From positions 8,633 through 17,927 of the forward strand of contig NVVI01000009.1 in NCBI GenBank assembly GCA_002402165.1: a stretch of 9,295 nt of DNA. Reading direction: 5' to 3'. This DNA comes from Flavobacteriales bacterium. Lineage in GTDB: Bacteria; Bacteroidota; Bacteroidia; Flavobacteriales_E; Vicingaceae. A program made the position numbers and the translations under genes. A model generated the notes under the pieces. The model was not told where the DNA came from. It saw nothing but the letters and a program-made list of their open reading frames with translations, and did not search any database. Shown here in pieces: positions 6,734 through 9,295 of this stretch (its first letter is position 1; each line of letters starts with the position of its first letter).

Positions 6734-7969
6734 ATGAAAAATTACAGCTATGGATTAATAACAGGCTTCATTATTATCCTAATCTTTTCCTTTAATTCAA
6801 AAAGCACATCGTCTGAAACAACAATTAATGCAGAAGATGTTCCTTTAATTGTAAAAGACAGTAGATCACATGAATTTTATGTTGAGCAGGCTTTATTGTG
6901 GAAGGAAGTACTAGATCATGATAAATCGAATGAAAATGCTTGGTATAATTTATTTAAGGCAAATCGTTTTGCTAAACTTACCTATAACTCAGAACATAGT
7001 CCAGGAAAGAGTTGGGTAGAAAATACAGAATGGATTAATGAAGCTAACCACTTAATGAAAGGGAATGATATTATTAGTCAAATAGAGAAAAGTATTCCAA
7101 AAACGTTTATGGCATATTATCTTAAGTTTTATAATAGAGAAAATATAGGTAATGAAGATTTTAGCTTGCTAGAGAAAGCGTATGCAATTAACCCTGATTT
7201 TTATGACATTTATGATGATTTTATTATTCATTTTGAAGTTTTCAATAATAAAAAGAAAAGGAAAGAATTCAACAAAAAATGGTTTAAATCGAATGATTTT
7301 TCTCAAAATTTACTCAATTACTATTACAATGTATTAATGACTTTAAAGCCTAATAGTGTGTTTTTTTGCTACGGGGATAATGATTTACTAGCCTCTTTTA
7401 TGTTGCAAGATGCTTTAGGGGTTAGAGAAGATATAACGGTAGTAAACATCCCTCTAATGGTAACTGAAAAAAACTATAGAAGTACAATCTTTAAAAAGTT
7501 AAACATCAAACCTTTGAATAAAGACTTTCAAAACGGTTGGTCGGATAGCAATATGAAAGAAGTTATTGAGTACATGATTGCAAATAAACCAAAAGAATTG
7601 CCCCTTTATTTTGGTTTAGGTCTTAAAAATACATTGAAAAAGAACTTCGAAGAGAAATTATATCTCGTAGGTCTTGCACTAGAATATTCCGAAACTAACA
7701 TTGATAATTTGGCTGAACTGAAAAAAAATTATAATCATAAATACTTATTGGATTATATCAACATTCAATTTTCTAATGATGATTATGAGATTTCATTAAA
7801 TGCAAATTACATACATGGTATTAGTTTATTATATGATCATTATAAAATGAGTGGAGACATGAATAAAGCGAAAGAAATGAGTGATTTAGCATTACTTATT
7901 GCAAACAATATTGAATCACCATATTTAGTGGAGTTTAAGAAAAATGTAATTCATCATTTTAGTAAATAA
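6734..7969 (+). CDS. Exported TPR-like protein with a DUF2723 C-terminal-like module
   Basis: The 411-residue protein begins with a charged start and a hydrophobic helix (residues about 5-20). This is a signal peptide or membrane anchor, with no lipobox Cys, so the rest should lie in the periplasm. Residues about 40-180 look alpha-helical, with TPR-like spacing (LLEKAYAINPDFYDIYDDF). From about residue 204, LKPNSVFFCYGDND (204-217) and LGVREDITVVNIPLM (228-242) match the soluble C-terminal region of Bacteroidota DUF2723 proteins, which has a PNAVLFTNGDND-like signature. ELPLYFGLGL (278-287) and LYLVGLALEY (299-308) correspond to later parts of the same module. The multi-span glycosyltransferase-like membrane half of DUF2723 is absent, so this is a detached module. 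It is the first gene of an apparent operon, 12 nt before the ECF sigma gene, which suggests a link to envelope signalling. Function is unknown. Confidence 0.78.
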   Translation: MKNYSYGLITGFIIILIFSFNSKSTSSETTINAEDVPLIVKDSRSHEFYVEQALLWKEVLDHDKSNENAWYNLFKANRFAKLTYNSEHSPGKSWVENTEWINEANHLMKGNDIISQIEKSIPKTFMAYYLKFYNRENIGNEDFSLLEKAYAINPDFYDIYDDFIIHFEVFNNKKKRKEFNKKWFKSNDFSQNLLNYYYNVLMTLKPNSVFFCYGDNDLLASFMLQDALGVREDITVVNIPLMVTEKNYRSTIFKKLNIKPLNKDFQNGWSDSNMKEVIEYMIANKPKELPLYFGLGLKNTLKKNFEEKLYLVGLALEYSETNIDNLAELKKNYNHKYLLDYINIQFSNDDYEISLNANYIHGISLLYDHYKMSGDMNKAKEMSDLALLIANNIESPYLVEFKKNVIHHFSK

Positions 7970-7981
7970 TTAGGATTAAGA

Positions 7982-8527
7982 ATGATTGATAATCAATCTA
8001 GCGATGAAGTGTTAGTGAGGAAACTTCAGCAGAGTAGTAGTAAACGTGTTCAACAACAAGTTATAGATTTATTGTTTTCACGTTACTCAAATAAAATGCT
8101 GGAGTATTTTTATTACTCATTGAACAAAGACAAAGAAAAATCGAGAGATTTTGTTCAAGATTTGTTTTTGAAATTACTAGAAAAACCAGAATTATTTGAT
8201 ACAAATAGAAAGTTTAAACCATGGTTGTATAGTGTTGCAGCTAACATGTGTAAAAATGAGTTTCGAAAAATAGGAACAGAAAATAAATACAATGAGTTTG
8301 TCTCTAATGAGTTGAAACTAGTAGATGATAAACCAGCAGCAGAAAAATTTATAATAAATGAAGCTTTAAGTCATTTAAAACAGGAGCATAAAATCCATCT
8401 TATTTTGAGATACAAATTTAAAATGTCAATAAGAGAAATGAGTGAAGTGCTGCAATGCCCAGAAGGAACAGTAAGATCAAGATTGTTTTACGTAACCAAA
8501 GAACTATCAAAATATCTTAAAAGATAA
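7982..8527 (+). CDS. ECF-type RNA polymerase sigma factor
   Basis: The 181-residue protein has the two-domain layout of extracytoplasmic-function sigma factors. Region 2 spans about residues 33-95: DFVQDLFLKLL (56-66) is the core-binding helix of region 2.2, and FKPWLYSVAANMCKNEFRK (78-96) matches regions 2.3-2.4, which melt and read the -10 element. Region 4 spans about 127-179 with the helix-turn-helix SIREMSEVLQCPEGTVRSRL (149-168), which reads the -35 element. There is no region 1 or 3, as expected. The ATG at 7982 lies 12 nt after the preceding gene, with a weak AGGA-like element before it. The next gene starts 5 nt after its stop. It should direct RNA polymerase to a small stress or envelope regulon, probably including its own operon, and be held inactive by the downstream membrane protein. 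The ECF subgroup cannot be assigned by eye. Confidence 0.92.
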   Translation: MIDNQSSDEVLVRKLQQSSSKRVQQQVIDLLFSRYSNKMLEYFYYSLNKDKEKSRDFVQDLFLKLLEKPELFDTNRKFKPWLYSVAANMCKNEFRKIGTENKYNEFVSNELKLVDDKPAAEKFIINEALSHLKQEHKIHLILRYKFKMSIREMSEVLQCPEGTVRSRLFYVTKELSKYLKR

Positions 8528-8532
8528 GAAAT

Positions 8533-8970
8533 ATGGATAACAAAGTAATAATACAAGAGTTAACAGAAAGATTTGATTTTTTAGAATTAACTGAAGATCA
8601 CAAAGAAATGGTGCTGTTAGAAATGTCGGAATTAGAATACGATCATTTAAGAGAAACGATAAAAATGACAGTTAATTATTTTGAAAATGAACCTCAATTA
8701 TTAGCTGATAATTCTTTAAAACCTGTTATTGAAAAAGACAATGTGTTATTGAGAATTATCAACTATAAAATACCGACATATAAGGTCGCAGCCGCAATAG
8801 TTTTAATGGTAAGTTTCAACTTTATAGCTTCTAAAATGCTTAATAATGATGCTGTTGAAATTGTTGAGAATGAGTCAATAGTTCCTGAAGAAAGTAGTTT
8901 TGAAGAATTCCAAAAATATTCGTCCAATAACTCTATTAAATACAATCGTGGATTTGCTAGGTTATACTAA
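8533..8970 (+). CDS. Single-span membrane protein, probable anti-sigma factor
   Basis: The 145-residue protein has an acidic, helical N-terminal domain (about 1-80), one transmembrane helix (about 85-101, VAAAIVLMVSFNFIASKM), and an acidic tail of about 44 residues (EIVENES, EESSFEEF). A cytoplasmic N-terminus fits the lysines just before the helix. The gene starts 5 nt after the ECF sigma gene, so co-translation is likely. Position and layout fit an anti-sigma factor: the N-terminal domain would bind the sigma factor and the tail would face the periplasm. I see neither a zinc-binding HxxxCxxC (ZAS) motif nor a FecR domain, so the assignment rests on context and topology. The C-terminus is short and ends close to the convergent methyltransferase gene. 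I cannot name a family. Confidence 0.7.
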   Translation: MDNKVIIQELTERFDFLELTEDHKEMVLLEMSELEYDHLRETIKMTVNYFENEPQLLADNSLKPVIEKDNVLLRIINYKIPTYKVAAAIVLMVSFNFIASKMLNNDAVEIVENESIVPEESSFEEFQKYSSNNSIKYNRGFARLY

Positions 8971-8975
8971 CGTAA

Positions 8976-9295
8976 TTAACCTTTTCGTTTATACAAAGAA
9001 ATACGCCAAGGAAAAGCAGAAGCATAATGCACTTTTTCAAACCTATTATTACGAATGGTTTCATCAATTAATTCTTCTGAGTGCATATAAACTCTAAATG
9101 GATTCTTTTTAAGGTACATACCAAAATTCATAATGGTTTGAACAACCTTAGCAACAAAACCAGTTCGTGGATAAATTACCCCAAAATACTGGTTAGCTTT
9201 AGCGGTAGAGTTATTGAGTAGCTCTACCACATTAGGATAACAGCAAACTACTCTTGCCAACGTAACAATATCGTGCTTTTCAACATCTTGATGAC
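8976..9295 (-). CDS. Class I SAM-dependent methyltransferase, 3' portion (5' end outside window)
   Basis: The minus-strand frame is open to the right edge. The TTG at 9260 is only the first in-frame start-like codon, and upstream codons reading HQDVEKHDIVT continue the protein. The visible 105 or so residues match the C-terminal half of a class I (Rossmann-fold) methyltransferase. DIVTLARVVCCYPN corresponds to the D(I/V)V(T/V)LxRV(I/V)CCYPD stretch around strand beta-4. After a helix (VVELLNNSTAKA) comes YFGVIYPRTGF, then a lipid- or substrate-binding helical insertion (VVQTIMNFGMYLKKNPFRVYMHS), and the C-terminal strands (FEKVHYASAFPWRISLYKR). The SAM-binding glycine-rich loop would lie outside the window. 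The family transfers a methyl group from S-adenosylmethionine to a substrate I cannot identify. The stop lies 5 nt from that of the convergent anti-sigma candidate. Confidence 0.8.
   Translation of the reverse strand, partial: HQDVEKHDIVTLARVVCCYPNVVELLNNSTAKANQYFGVIYPRTGFVAKVVQTIMNFGMYLKKNPFRVYMHSEELIDETIRNNRFEKVHYASAFPWRISLYKRKG

Noticed and set aside
8959..8982. Possible terminator hairpin AGGTTA/TAACCT followed by a short T-run at the anti-sigma/methyltransferase junction
   Set aside because: The stem is only 6 bp with a 12-nt loop and the T-run is interrupted by a C; too weak to call as a terminator.
8763..9097. Short frames on both strands around the end of the anti-sigma candidate
   Set aside because: Both overlap better-supported genes in other frames or strands and show no domain or start signal.

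Overview
The window looks like chromosomal DNA from a low-GC member of the Bacteroidota, probably close to the Flavobacteriales. The evidence is strongly AT-rich coding sequence, a short secreted protein with a type IX secretion (T9SS) C-terminal sorting domain, a TPR/SpoIIE phosphatase of the kind common in this phylum, a cyclophilin lipoprotein, a DUF2723-like module, and a promoter of the Bacteroidota type (TTG-N19-TATATTTG). I see no RNA genes, insertion sequences, CRISPR arrays or plasmid/phage replication genes.

Layout, left to right. (1) The 3' part of an M14-type zinc carboxypeptidase gene enters from the left edge (+) and ends at a 12-bp-stem bidirectional terminator. (2) A 117-residue T9SS sorting-domain mini-protein (-) is divergent from a 659-residue signal peptide-TPR-transmembrane-SpoIIE/PP2C sensor phosphatase (+), whose best start is a GTG at 1608. 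(3) Two minus-strand genes follow: a highly charged protein that resembles only the N-terminal extension of translation factor IF-2, with its own promoter, and a cyclophilin-type peptidyl-prolyl isomerase lipoprotein. (4) An M15-type D-Ala-D-Ala peptidase with an SH3b domain (+) is divergent from the isomerase gene and converges on a small outer-membrane beta-barrel gene (-) with a PagL-like His-x-Ser motif. (5) A compact three-gene plus-strand operon follows: an exported TPR-like/DUF2723-C-like protein, an ECF sigma factor, and a single-span membrane protein that is probably its anti-sigma factor. (6) The 3' part of a class I SAM-dependent methyltransferase gene (-) runs off the right edge.

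Most of the genes concern the cell envelope: secreted peptidases, an outer-membrane barrel, a periplasmic foldase, a transmembrane sensor phosphatase and an ECF sigma/anti-sigma pair. Only the last three plus-strand genes (6734-8970) form an evident operon. The other genes alternate in strand and are tightly packed: three convergent pairs meet with a 4-nt overlap, a 3-nt gap and a 5-nt gap. No gene-free stretch exceeds about 125 bases. The most unusual items are the stand-alone IF-2 N-terminal-like protein and the ECF operon led by a detached DUF2723 C-terminal-like module.
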